Origin: Scortum barcoo
Lineage: Eukaryota; Chordata; Actinopteri; Centrarchiformes; Terapontidae
NCBI GenBank assembly: GCA_023238725.1
Contig: CM041553.1
Location: 22,649,001-22,713,000, forward strand
Reading direction: 5' to 3'
Length of the DNA: 64,000 nt
Positions 52,869 to 62,339 of this stretch are shown one piece after another. Every line of letters starts with the position of its first letter. Position 1 is the first letter of the stretch. The notes beneath the pieces are model-generated. The model was not told the origin of the DNA, searched no databases, and was given only the letters and a program-made list of their open reading frames with translations. Both the position numbers and the translations under genes were made by a program.

Positions 52869-53420
52869 CTCTCCTCAACACACGGCTCTGACCTCTTGGT
52901 TTCAAGAGTCAAAGTCAGGCTACATATTCCCGCGTCAAAGTCAAATTCTTCAATCACATTTCAGAGCGCTTTTCCAAATAAAACGCACCGGGCACTTCTT
53001 TTTTGCGCGCGTAAAAGCAGCCAGCAGTCATTCTCCATCACGACGCTTCAGCAGCTCGTCGCGTGATTTTGGAGAGCACACATCCACACATCTAGTGTCG
53101 CAAATCCACCCCCCCCCTCCCTCCTCTGGGCTTGTTCACACACACGTCCCGGCTCGGAGCGGCCACAGAGCACCAACTGTGCGCACTGAACACACCTCCT
53201 GGCAGGCGGCGCGCCCCACGCTGATCGGCTCCATCTGTGGGCCCTGATCGCTTTTAGATTTAATCAGCCCAGAGATTACCTGCGTGCTGACAGGTGGCAG
53301 AGTACGTTTGACCTGTTGAAGATCATGAAGGGTGGACGAGGAAATAAATATAAACCCGCACAGAGTGTGGTGAGAAGGCCGAGCTGATTCTGGCTTTGGT
53401 GGAGCGCTCACAATAAATGA
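52869..53420 (-). promoter_or_regulatory. Presumed dchs2 5' UTR and promoter region
   Basis: Immediately upstream of the dchs2 start, base composition rises from AT-rich to mixed or GC-rich. There are several CpGs (GCGCGC near 53005, GGCGGCGCGC near 53205) and a poly(C) tract near 53108-53117. There is no clear TATA box. This is the expected place for a CpG-type vertebrate promoter. The exact transcription start cannot be read from the sequence. Confidence 0.4.
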
Positions 53421-54545
53421 AATATTTTAAACTGTTTGATCAAGTTCAGTGTTGGCGAAAAGCCCATTTAGTGTTGAAGTGTCTCCCTCTACTGGTAAAC
53501 TACAGGTACTGAAACGTTTGCAGCTCATCCTGCCAGTCATGGGCTCAAATAAGATTCATAATTTGGACACTGAAAGTGATGCTCAGTAATCCTTTACTCC
53601 TCACATCCTCAGTCTATAATTATAACTATTATAATTACTATATAATTCATACACACCTCATTCAGACAATCTCAGTTTTGTCAACCACAAATATTTTTTA
53701 CCAGATACAAACTTGATGGTTTAAGTTTATTTCCACAGATTTGATGACATGCAACTACTGCAGAGGGCTGTCCAGACTTTTTTGACTGGGGTGGCCAACG
53801 AGGGGCATGAAGTACCACATTCACATTGGTATAGCTTTAATTTGCTATATCTATCTGCACTACTTATATCTTCTTACATACTACTTACTAACATTACAGC
53901 ATCTTATAATCATTCTCTGACAGAAAATGTGCTGCAGTACGAGATATTAGTTAATCACAACCATCCTGGACATTTTAAATAGTTATAGTTGTCTGTTCTT
54001 GTGTAGGCTTGAAAGCGCTTCAATAAAGTTCTTAAATATTCTCTAAACAGAAGTACTAACTTATCAAACAGTAGGTTCGTACAAAGATAACCAATCATCA
54101 ATTTGGGATCATGTGGTGGCACCACGAGGGGCCAAACCCTCCCCGGACACGCCCCTGATACACTGAGTTTGAAATGTTCATGATGTTACTGACCCTTCTG
54201 TGAGCCCTTTAGCATTAAAGTTTGGACACTGAATGTAACATCAGCATTAACAAAAAAAAAAAAAATGACATCATGTGATTAATCAAGCTTCTAAATCACC
54301 CATGAAAGGCAATAAGATATACCAATATAATCTGAAATATGAATATAAACGTTATCAAAGATGAAAATAGAGAGAATAGTAAATAAATTAATCAAAGTGT
54401 CAGAGGAAAGTGCAGGTTTGATGGTTGACTCTGTGGTCAAGGTTCAGTTAAATGCAATATTAATAATAATGTATTGAAATGTTGCAATCAGTATATTTTT
54501 AATATATTTAAAAAAAAACATAAATATAATAAAGTATTTTTTTCA

Positions 54546-54546
<1 letters not shown>

Positions 54547-54610
<64 letters not shown>
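54547..54610. repeat. Compound (TA)n(TG)n microsatellite
   Basis: About 21 TA units run directly into about 10 TG units. Such tracts are prone to slippage and can form cruciform or Z-DNA. Confidence 0.95.
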
Positions 54611-54611
<1 letters not shown>

Positions 54612-54916
54612 ATACATATATCTTTTTATATCTTATTATCTTATCATAGTACAGTACAGTTCTCTGTGCTTATGACAATTGGGCTTTGAATCAGTATTAT
54701 TTCATTTTATCACAGTCATACATAATACTGAAACATGTTTAGCAAATGTTTAGCAAAGGTGTACAGCACACAAATAAATCTAACACAGAGCAACCTCAAT
54801 CCTTCAGCTGCCAAAAGTAAAACTCAACAACGCTCAACAATATATTTGACTATTTGCATTGCTTAGGTTGTGCAAACCAAAGAATGTATTGAACAAATAG
54901 CAATTCATTTATATTA

Positions 54917-54980
54917 ATTATATTATATTATATTATATTATATTATATTATATTATATTATATTATATTATATTATATTA
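54917..54980. repeat. (TTATA)n pentanucleotide microsatellite
   Basis: About 12-13 near-perfect units of a five-base motif (TATTA in phase). It lies 350 bp upstream of the start codon of the TIR gene. Confidence 0.95.
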
Positions 54981-55085
54981 AGCTCAGAATTACCTTTCCT
55001 GTGTTTTTATTACAGGACAAATTATATCAGGTTTTCCATGTCATTCTCATGTCATTCGGTCACATATTTCTTTAACTGTCTCCAT

Positions 55086-55330
55086 TATCATTTTCGAGCG
55101 CTCAAAGGTGCCACAGGGATCAGTCGCCCTCGTGCAGCCTCCCATCGGTGCTTGTAAGCCCCGTAACCGAGCAACAGATGTAACCTGAGCTGTGTACCCG
55201 AGTAAACAAGCAGCATAACTGCTGTATCTCCCTTTGTCTGGATCACTTTGTTTAGCAACTCCACAAACGGAAAAACTCGACCAACAGAAGCTCCACAGAA
55301 GATTGCCCTCTCACAGCTTTTTAGTGCAAA
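55086..55330 (+). promoter_or_regulatory. Presumed 5' UTR/promoter of the TIR gene
   Basis: A 245-bp island of balanced composition between AT-rich flanks. An in-frame TAG lies at 55322-55324, two codons before the ATG, so coding cannot extend upstream without splicing. The sequence just before the ATG (CTCTCACAGCTTTTTAG) would also serve as a splice acceptor, so an additional upstream 5' UTR exon is possible. The minus strand of this island carries an 84-codon ORF (55342-55088) with no recognised domain. Confidence 0.35.
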
Positions 55331-57045
55331 ATGCCATCTCATATTATGCTCTCCTACCAGTGGGATGACCAGGCTCTTGTGAAAAAGATCTACAGCCGCC
55401 TCAAAGATGATGGTCTACCAGTGTGGATGGATATTGAAGGAGGGGTGACAGGGAACATAAATGATGCGTGAGTACAGAGAAATGTTTTGTGATGTTTTTT
55501 CATGTTGGAATATGATAAAAAAGATCACCAGTGGCTGTGTGATGTCCTCAGGATGGCTGCAGGCGTGGAGGACGCTGTGGTGATCTGTCCGTTCATGACT
55601 CCAGCTTACCAGGCGTCCCGCAGCTGCAAGAAGGAGCTCAACTACGCCGACACCAGGGAGGTCATCATGGTGCCCGTCATGCTGGCCGACAACTGGGAGG
55701 CCAGCGAGTGGCTGGGACTGATCACTGCAGGCCTGCTGTGGGTGGACTTCAGGTGAGGAAGGCTTTTAGAGGGGACAGGAGACCCATTTTTTTTTAAACC
55801 ACTTCATCTTCTGAAAAAGGTTAAATGGATGATATCTGATTGTAAGTGTGTTTTGTAACAATTCCAGTATTTCATATCCACAAAGAAAGAATGTCTCTGT
55901 GAGTGTATATCAGAGACTTGATTATATTGATGCATGTGACACTGCTTAAACATTAAACTTGTTAATATATTTTTTAGAAATGCAGAAAAAGACGAGGAGC
56001 AGTTTGAGATGTGTCTCAGGTCTCTGGAGGAGGAGATCATGTTTAATGCTGGTCACCTCCTGGCAATTGAAGAACCTCCAAGAGAGGAGGTGGATCAGCC
56101 ATCAAAACCCTGCCTGAAGAAGAAACCGGGCCGAGGCTTTCGACACGCTCTCTCAAAGCTCTACATCACAGACTCAGGTAGATATGGATATAAAACAAAA
56201 CGTTTCTCTGGGAACCATTAATGTTTCCATCCAATAGTGTGTGCTTTTCACTATTTACTAGTAGAAAATGACATGTCCAATTACAATTTCACACAGAGTT
56301 CACTGGGACATTGTGAAAATATTTCTTTAATTCAAACTGCATGGCTGGATTCCACTTAACGGCAGACAGAAAATGTATTATGTAATATATAATGTATTCT
56401 GGGTTAAGCCTTTAATTCAAAAACAATCTGAGACTTGCTCACTCATCTGTGCAGTTAACAACGCAGACTTGTTAAAATTGGTTAATATCGTACCATGACA
56501 CGATTTAACAGGTGAGCGACTAACCGACCCAACCGGTGACACCAGAAACACGGTGGAGCTGGATGAGACCCCCGGAGATCATTGTTACTGGGAGGAGATT
56601 AAGGGAAACGGCTGTAAATACTACAGGAACGTCGTCACCAGCAGATACCTCGGTAAGTACAGGAAACGTTACTGAAAAAATATGAAACATGAAGTATGTG
56701 AAAAATGTGGTCTTTATTAAATGAAACAAAATAAACTTCACACTTCAAACCAGAAAAAAGTAAATGTTTGTTTCCATGTCTGTACAACTGGCTATTCTGC
56801 TGAGTCAATACAAAATAAATGTCTTTCCCTCTGCAGGGTTCGATCCCATCAGTGACCAGGTCCACTCTGAGACCGGCCCGTCTGCATCTGAGGAGTGGCT
56901 GATGTTGGTGGATCAGACCGACCAGAGCCATCAGAGAGCCGTCGTCATCAAGAACAAAACCTCGGGGAGGTTCCTGGCAGTGCAAAATGGGCACTTTATC
57001 GGACTAACATCATACAATGAAGACTGCAAATGGTTTTTAGAATAA
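55331..57045 (+). CDS. TIR domain protein with C-terminal beta-trefoil-like module, unnamed
   Basis: Five coding exons with GT-AG junctions: 55331-55467, 55552-55752, 55978-56177, 56512-56652 and 56837-57045. Phases agree, and they join to 888 nt, 295 residues. Residues 1-140 fit a compact TIR domain: HIMLSYQWDDQ (strand A), LPVWMDIEGGVTG (BB-loop region), DAVVICPFMTPAY (strand C), CKKELNYA with Glu74 at the position of the catalytic glutamate of NAD-cleaving TIRs, VIMVPVML (strand D), LLWVDF (strand E) and a final acidic helix. A basic linker (CLKKKPGRGFR) leads to residues 195-295, two related segments resembling beta-trefoil repeats. There is no signal peptide or membrane segment, so it is probably cytosolic. 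It is not a Toll-like receptor or MyD88. The function is unknown. A role in innate immunity or NAD metabolism is inference from the TIR domain. Confidence 0.88.
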
Positions 57046-57046
57046 A
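57041..57046 (+). terminator. AATAAA overlapping the TIR gene stop codon
   Basis: AATAAA includes the TAA stop (57043-57045). It would give almost no 3' UTR if used, so the second signal at 57212 is more likely. Confidence 0.25.
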
Positions 57047-57060
57047 ACAGGACAGCTGAA

Positions 57061-57066
57061 TTTAAT
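57061..57066 (-). terminator. Candidate poly(A) signal of plrg1
   Basis: ATTAAA on the minus strand, about 160 nt past the plrg1 stop codon and only 15 bp beyond the stop of the convergent TIR gene. If used, the plrg1 transcript ends at or inside the last TIR exon. Confidence 0.35.
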
Positions 57067-57211
57067 TTCAGGATATGGCCGCTTCTGTCACAGACACATT
57101 ATCCATGAAGATGTTTAGCTGGTGAAAAAGTAGTAGCAAGCAAAAGGTGTTGGGTGTATCTACAACAGGAGGTTTGGTAGAAATTAAACTGTTACTGTGA
57201 CAAGAGGAACA

Positions 57212-57217
57212 AATAAA
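57212..57217 (+). terminator. Candidate poly(A) signal of the TIR gene
   Basis: AATAAA followed by further A bases, 167 nt past the TIR stop and eight bases short of the plrg1 stop codon on the other strand. Its use would make the two mRNAs overlap at their 3' ends. Confidence 0.45.
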
Positions 57218-57224
57218 AAACAGA

Positions 57225-60200
57225 TTAGAATCTTTTTCTTTTGAGGATTTCTGGTTTCCAGTTGATTGGGTGGCTTTCTTCTGTCTGCAAGAGAGAAAAC
57301 AGAGCTGTCAAATGATCTTTCTGCCTCCCAGGGACCAACGCTAAAATCTGTCCTGACTGTATAACACAACAACTTACAGCAGTCTCGTCCTCTTTGTACA
57401 CTTTGATGGTCTTGTCGGCCTCGGCGGTAATCAGTCGGCTTTCTGAGTGGTCGAACATGCACGCAAAGATGCCCGACTCGCTGTCCAGAGATCCGGGCTG
57501 CACAGCTGCGTGGATCCTCTGGAAGTTGTAGCCTGTCCTCCAGTCCCACATGTGGATGGTTCCATTGTCGGCTGCAGAGAGAGCAGAAATGTGCACAATG
57601 AATCACGATTTGAAGCCTGATTATGTTATTTTGTTAAGTGTGTTACAGAGTCAAAAATGATAATCTATTATCATGAATTAAAGCTAAACATTGTGTGTGC
57701 AGTTTAAGTAGAAAGTCAGAGTGTGGCTGGTTTTTCCATTACCTCCAGACACCAACACGCCGTCAGAGTTAACAGCCAGAGTGTTGATGATGGCGTTGTG
57801 GCCCGACAGGTTCTGGATGAAGTTGCCATCTGGGAACATCCACTGCTTGATGTTATCAGCAGAACCGGAGGCGAACGTGTATCTGTAAAACACAAAAAAG
57901 AAGATGAGAGAAACATTAAACACATCATAAAATAGAAAAAAAATACAAGTTTTAAGAGACACAGATGAAAAAAAAATCCTAATTTATTAGAGTTAATATG
58001 AAACTGAAAAAGCAGCAAATGCAGAAAAAGGAAACCAGCTAATGTTTTGCATATTGATAAATAAACAGGTGATAAAATATATGTTGGAATGTGGTAGCTT
58101 ACTGTCTGGGGTGCAGCACCACCGTTCGGACAGACTTTTTGTGGTTTGTCAGAGTCGTTCTGGTTTTTCCAGCAATCAAATCCCACAGCCTGATGGTTGA
58201 ATCGTGGCTGCCTGCAAGAAATTTATCAGTTGTCAGGTGAGGTTAATAATAAGAGGCCAACCAATCAGCTCCATCTTTAACACTTAACAATGATACAGAC
58301 TCATTCATTTATTTATTTATTTATTTATTTTACCAGTGATGATTTGTGGTTCTGCAGCCTGACATCTCACTGTGGCCACAGTGTTGGTGTGGCCGGTGAG
58401 TGTGTGCACGTTAGCTTTTGTCCTGATGTCCCACACCTGCATGGACAGAGAAGAAATCCAGTTTAATTAAGGAATCCTGCAGAAAGCCTGATTACTTGCA
58501 CATCATATTCACAAAATATTACAACTCCAGTCCCATGAAGGAAGGATGGTTTATCTAAACAAAAGCCCATACTGATACTTTTCCTCCTTCAGATATTTTT
58601 TAAGTAGAGAATATTAAAGCTATTAAAACTAACAAAGTGTTCTCTTTAATTCCTAGCAGACTGATTACGTCGTTCATTATTCATTCAGTAAGGTCTGTAC
58701 AGGTATAAGGTGACGCAGACATCTGATAGCCAGCAGTTATTTGTGCTTTTAAAACACAATATTAGATAAATAACTGAACACAAACCACACAGAGTAAATC
58801 ATGGCCAGGAGCCAACCAGACATGCTCCACACTCGTGTCCATTTTCAACTTCTTGTAACTTTTGTTTACATGCATTACTTGTAATAGGTGCAGAGGAAAT
58901 GTAAATGAATAAAACTAAAAGAAAGCAACAGTGAGTGGTAAAAGTGAAGGTGAGAAGATTTTCTTAAAACATAAACTGCAACTGAAAAGGTAAATTACAC
59001 TATTTTATCTAATTTAATGCAAAGTACAAGCTTACCCTCGCTGTGGCATCTCGGCTGCATGTCACCAGCACGTCAATAGTTGGATGTAGATCCAGATCGT
59101 ACACAGCACTAAGATGTCCGTGGTAGTGCCTGATGACCTAATAAACAGATCAACATTGTCATGAGAATCCAGAAATACCAGTAAATCAACTGAAATCTTT
59201 TTTTGCCCATTAAGACTTATTTTAAGAAATAACTCCATCACATTAGCCCCCCTCTCACTACAACGTCATACCTTGTTGTACTCCAGATCCCAACACTTGA
59301 CTTGCTTGTCTTCTCCACAGGAGAACAGGTAGGGGCTGCGACTGCTGACCGCCACACCACGCACAGTGCTGATGTGTCCAGTCAGGGAGAGTTTCAGTTT
59401 CCCACTGGCCAGGTCCCAGATCTATAAAGGCAAAATTTCAGCCTTTCAGTCATATTATGAGCACTTCAAAAAAGCCAAAGCTGCAAATACTAAAGAAAGT
59501 GCTTTTGTTATTGATGGCCTGCATAAACTTGCTTAATAATAAATGAATTGAATGGATTCAGTGAATGTAGGAAGAGATCAATAGGAGAGATGATTGTACG
59601 GTTTTACAGATTCTTTTCACCGCATCTCAGTGAGTTGTCTCAGCCGTCATCATGTAACCAAACTGACTCCATGAAAACTGACACTCATTATCATCTAACA
59701 AGGAGACGTGTTGTTATTTTTTGTTTTCCTCACCTTTATGGTTCTGTCAGCAGACCCTGTGACAAACCACTGATTGCCAGGCTCCACAGCGATGGATCTC
59801 ACCCAGCCAAGGTGACCACTGATGACCTGCAGGTAAAACACACTACTGTTAAAAATAACACAGAGGACATCCCAGACATCAGCGTGTCAAGTACATCTAC
59901 AAATAAAGGAAAACACAGTGTAAATCAGAAAGGTTCAAATGATCTGTAGTTACCCGGAACAGTTTCCACGGTGGATGCCACTGAGGTTTAGGCATGGTTG
60001 GTGCTTTCCTCATGAGCGAAGAATTTCTGGTGCCGCCTCCCTCCATGAGCGACTGAAATAAACACATTCATTATCAGCTCTGCACTTATTTCAGGGATTT
60101 TGAAACAACGGTAAAAAGGAATTAACATCTAAGCAAATGTGGAAATGCACTGTGACCCACCACAGCAGTGGACTGAGGGTGCGACCTCTCTGCTCCTCCT

Positions 60201-62186
60201 GCGCGTCGATGGATGTCACTGACGCTGGCTGCGGTGCGGCTGGCATCCTGCCTAAAATTCAAAAACAGATATCCAGATATGATTTAAGTTCTACAAACAT
60301 ATTTTTACTGTTTTTACCAAATTACTACTAATAACCTACCATAATATGAACCTACACAGTGGAGAGAAAATAAAGGTTTACCTGGCTTGTGAGGGCGGCA
60401 AAGCCAGAGCCATGGAGTGAACTCCTCCCTCACTCGGATTCCTGTGCATCTTAGTGTCAGCAGTCAAGGCCACTCCTATTGAATGAAAAATACTGTTATG
60501 GACGTTCAAATAACGCCAATGTTCACTGAATGGGCCCAAAACAACTACAAGCAAGTGGCTTTGTTAAACTAATACCACAGTACTTACCAGGGCCAGAGGG
60601 GTAAGCATGTGTCCCGGTGATCAGGTAGTCTGGGTCATCCCCTAGAAGATATTGGAAAAATAATGCACCCCAAATTAGAGAGTTTTACAGCATCAGTGTT
60701 CAGGAAAATAACAGGGAATGTTTCTTAAAATGAGTCCAAATAAATTATAAAATACTTGTAAATACTGGGCTTTAAAGAGGCATGAAAATACAATTTCTGC
60801 ATGCATGTTTTCTATCATGGTTTTTATCATCTATCATGTTTCTATGTTGTTATCATACTGAGGGTAAATGCCGTGTTTGCTTCATCCTCACCTGGCTGTG
60901 CGTAGCTCTGGTGGCCTTGCATGCTGCCTGGAAGCTGCGAGACTCTGTCTTTGCCTTCCTTCAGGACCGGCATGTGTAAAACTGCACCGTACTCCGCTTT
61001 CAGTTTCACGCCCATCTTCATCTTGTAGCTGCAGATACAGGAGACAGATATGTATCATTTTCTCCTGCAAAAATCAATTCTGTGCTCCCTCCACTCATAC
61101 AGCAATGATGGGTCATGTTATCATTTTACTGATAAAAAGTTTCCTCTGATATAAAGAATAACATAACACAATCCATGGTTTCTGAGCAACAGTCAGGTTA
61201 GTTTACTATGATCTTCTATATATAATTTTATATCACAACACTGATACAACATAATAGTAACACAACTGATCTATTTTTGTGAATGAAATACCTGACAAAT
61301 CAATGTACCTTATCATCAGATACATTTTATTATATCAGATGCCACATTTTCCATAGGACATACATGACACATAATAATAGATGTATTGATATTGAAAAAG
61401 TAACTACACTTTGGGATTTTGGTGCATAACAATAAAGACAGTAGGAAGATTAAAGTAAAAGCAAGAAGTACAAAGAAATGTAAACAAAAGAGAAAATTCA
61501 ACAATGAAATATATTGTAAAAATATGCACACTATATCTGTATTATTATTTTTTGTTAGAACTATAAAATGACAATAAATTTGTAGGATGTTTCTCTGATT
61601 TAAGTTTAAGTGATTCTTATCAGCGAGTTGCCCAAACAAACTCAAATTATTTGGCCTAAAATGACAAAAACACACACTTTAAAGAGAGGAGTTTCTACTC
61701 ATCTTACAACTGTTACACAGACACTAGACATGCTTTAGTGCAGCCTCAAGTTTTGTGAAACATTTATTTTAACAAAGCCGGACCACAATACCACCGAAGA
61801 CCACATTTTAAGATTTAAGACTCTTTTAATGTAGTTTAAAAACTAAAAGAAATCAAGTATTAATGTAAGTAGTCACTGTTACCTTTCATCGTCCAGAGCG
61901 ACTGACTTCGCCTGGTCGGACACGAACATATCATGGGTCCTTTTGAGAGACCTGAAGACCAAAGTGTGGACCGAGTGCTTCTGGACATCCTGCAGAAGAC
62001 AATAAAATATTAAAATATTATATTTAGCCAGCACGATGACGGAAATGCTGCTCTTCTATTGAACGCAACACAAAAATCGTAACTTAAACGCAACGCGGTC
62101 CAACAATTAGCCGGGCCCGACCGCGCTGACACGAAGTAAAGAAATAGGCTAAAAATGGGCTTCAAATCTCGCCTTACCTCAGTCAT
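57225..62186 (-). CDS. plrg1: Pleiotropic regulator 1, WD-repeat spliceosome subunit
   Basis: Fifteen coding exons with GT-AG junctions and matching phases. Exons 1-8 are 62186-62178, 61989-61883, 61028-60892, 60641-60588, 60475-60382, 60251-60161, 60052-59954 and 59826-59734. Exons 9-15 are 59421-59272, 59137-59036, 58436-58334, 58211-58103, 57882-57743, 57571-57378 and 57284-57225. They encode 513 residues, one fewer than human PLRG1. The N-terminal VQKHSVHTLVFRSLKRTHDM and the hinge APTMPKPQWHPPWKL are family hallmarks. Seven WD repeats follow (GHLGWVR, GHISTVRG, GHLSAVYDLD, GHTNTVATV, NHKKSVRTVV, GHNAIINTL and the last blade). The C-terminus is KRKRF. PLRG1 works in the nucleus with CDC5L and PRP19 to activate the spliceosome. 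Coding begins with a nine-base exon (Met-Thr-Glu). Nothing is missing or broken. Confidence 0.97.
58305..58331. repeat. (ATTT)n microsatellite in a plrg1 intron
   Basis: About six tandem ATTT units immediately next to the 3' end of exon 11 (donor at 58333). Confidence 0.9.
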
Positions 62187-62320
62187 CCTGCTGGTGTGAA
62201 CACGGATAAAACACCACGGCAGAAGAAAATACTTCCTTAATGATTAAACCGACTACACGTCAATATATATATTACAAGCCTGAAAACACGACCATCACCA
62301 CACACAGACCGCCATTCACC

Positions 62321-62328
62321 CCGGAAGT
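62321..62328 (+). promoter_or_regulatory. ETS-type site (CCGGAAGT) in the plrg1 promoter
   Basis: CCGGAAGT lies about 135 bp upstream of the plrg1 start codon. This is the consensus for GABP/ELK-type ETS factors, found at many housekeeping promoters close to the transcription start. No TATA box is apparent, as expected for such a promoter. Confidence 0.4.
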
Positions 62329-62339
62329 AAACAAAGCGC

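Larger units (their letters stand above)
53421..55085. other. Intergenic spacer between dchs2 and the TIR gene
   Basis: AT-rich sequence with no supported gene. It contains two large microsatellite tracts (54547-54610 and 54917-54980). A 77-codon plus-strand ORF at 53749-53982 has no recognisable domain and is probably chance. Confidence 0.5.

Noticed and set aside
54917..54980. Regular repeats as a CRISPR-like array
   Set aside because: The units are five bases in direct contact with no spacers. It is a simple microsatellite in a vertebrate genome.
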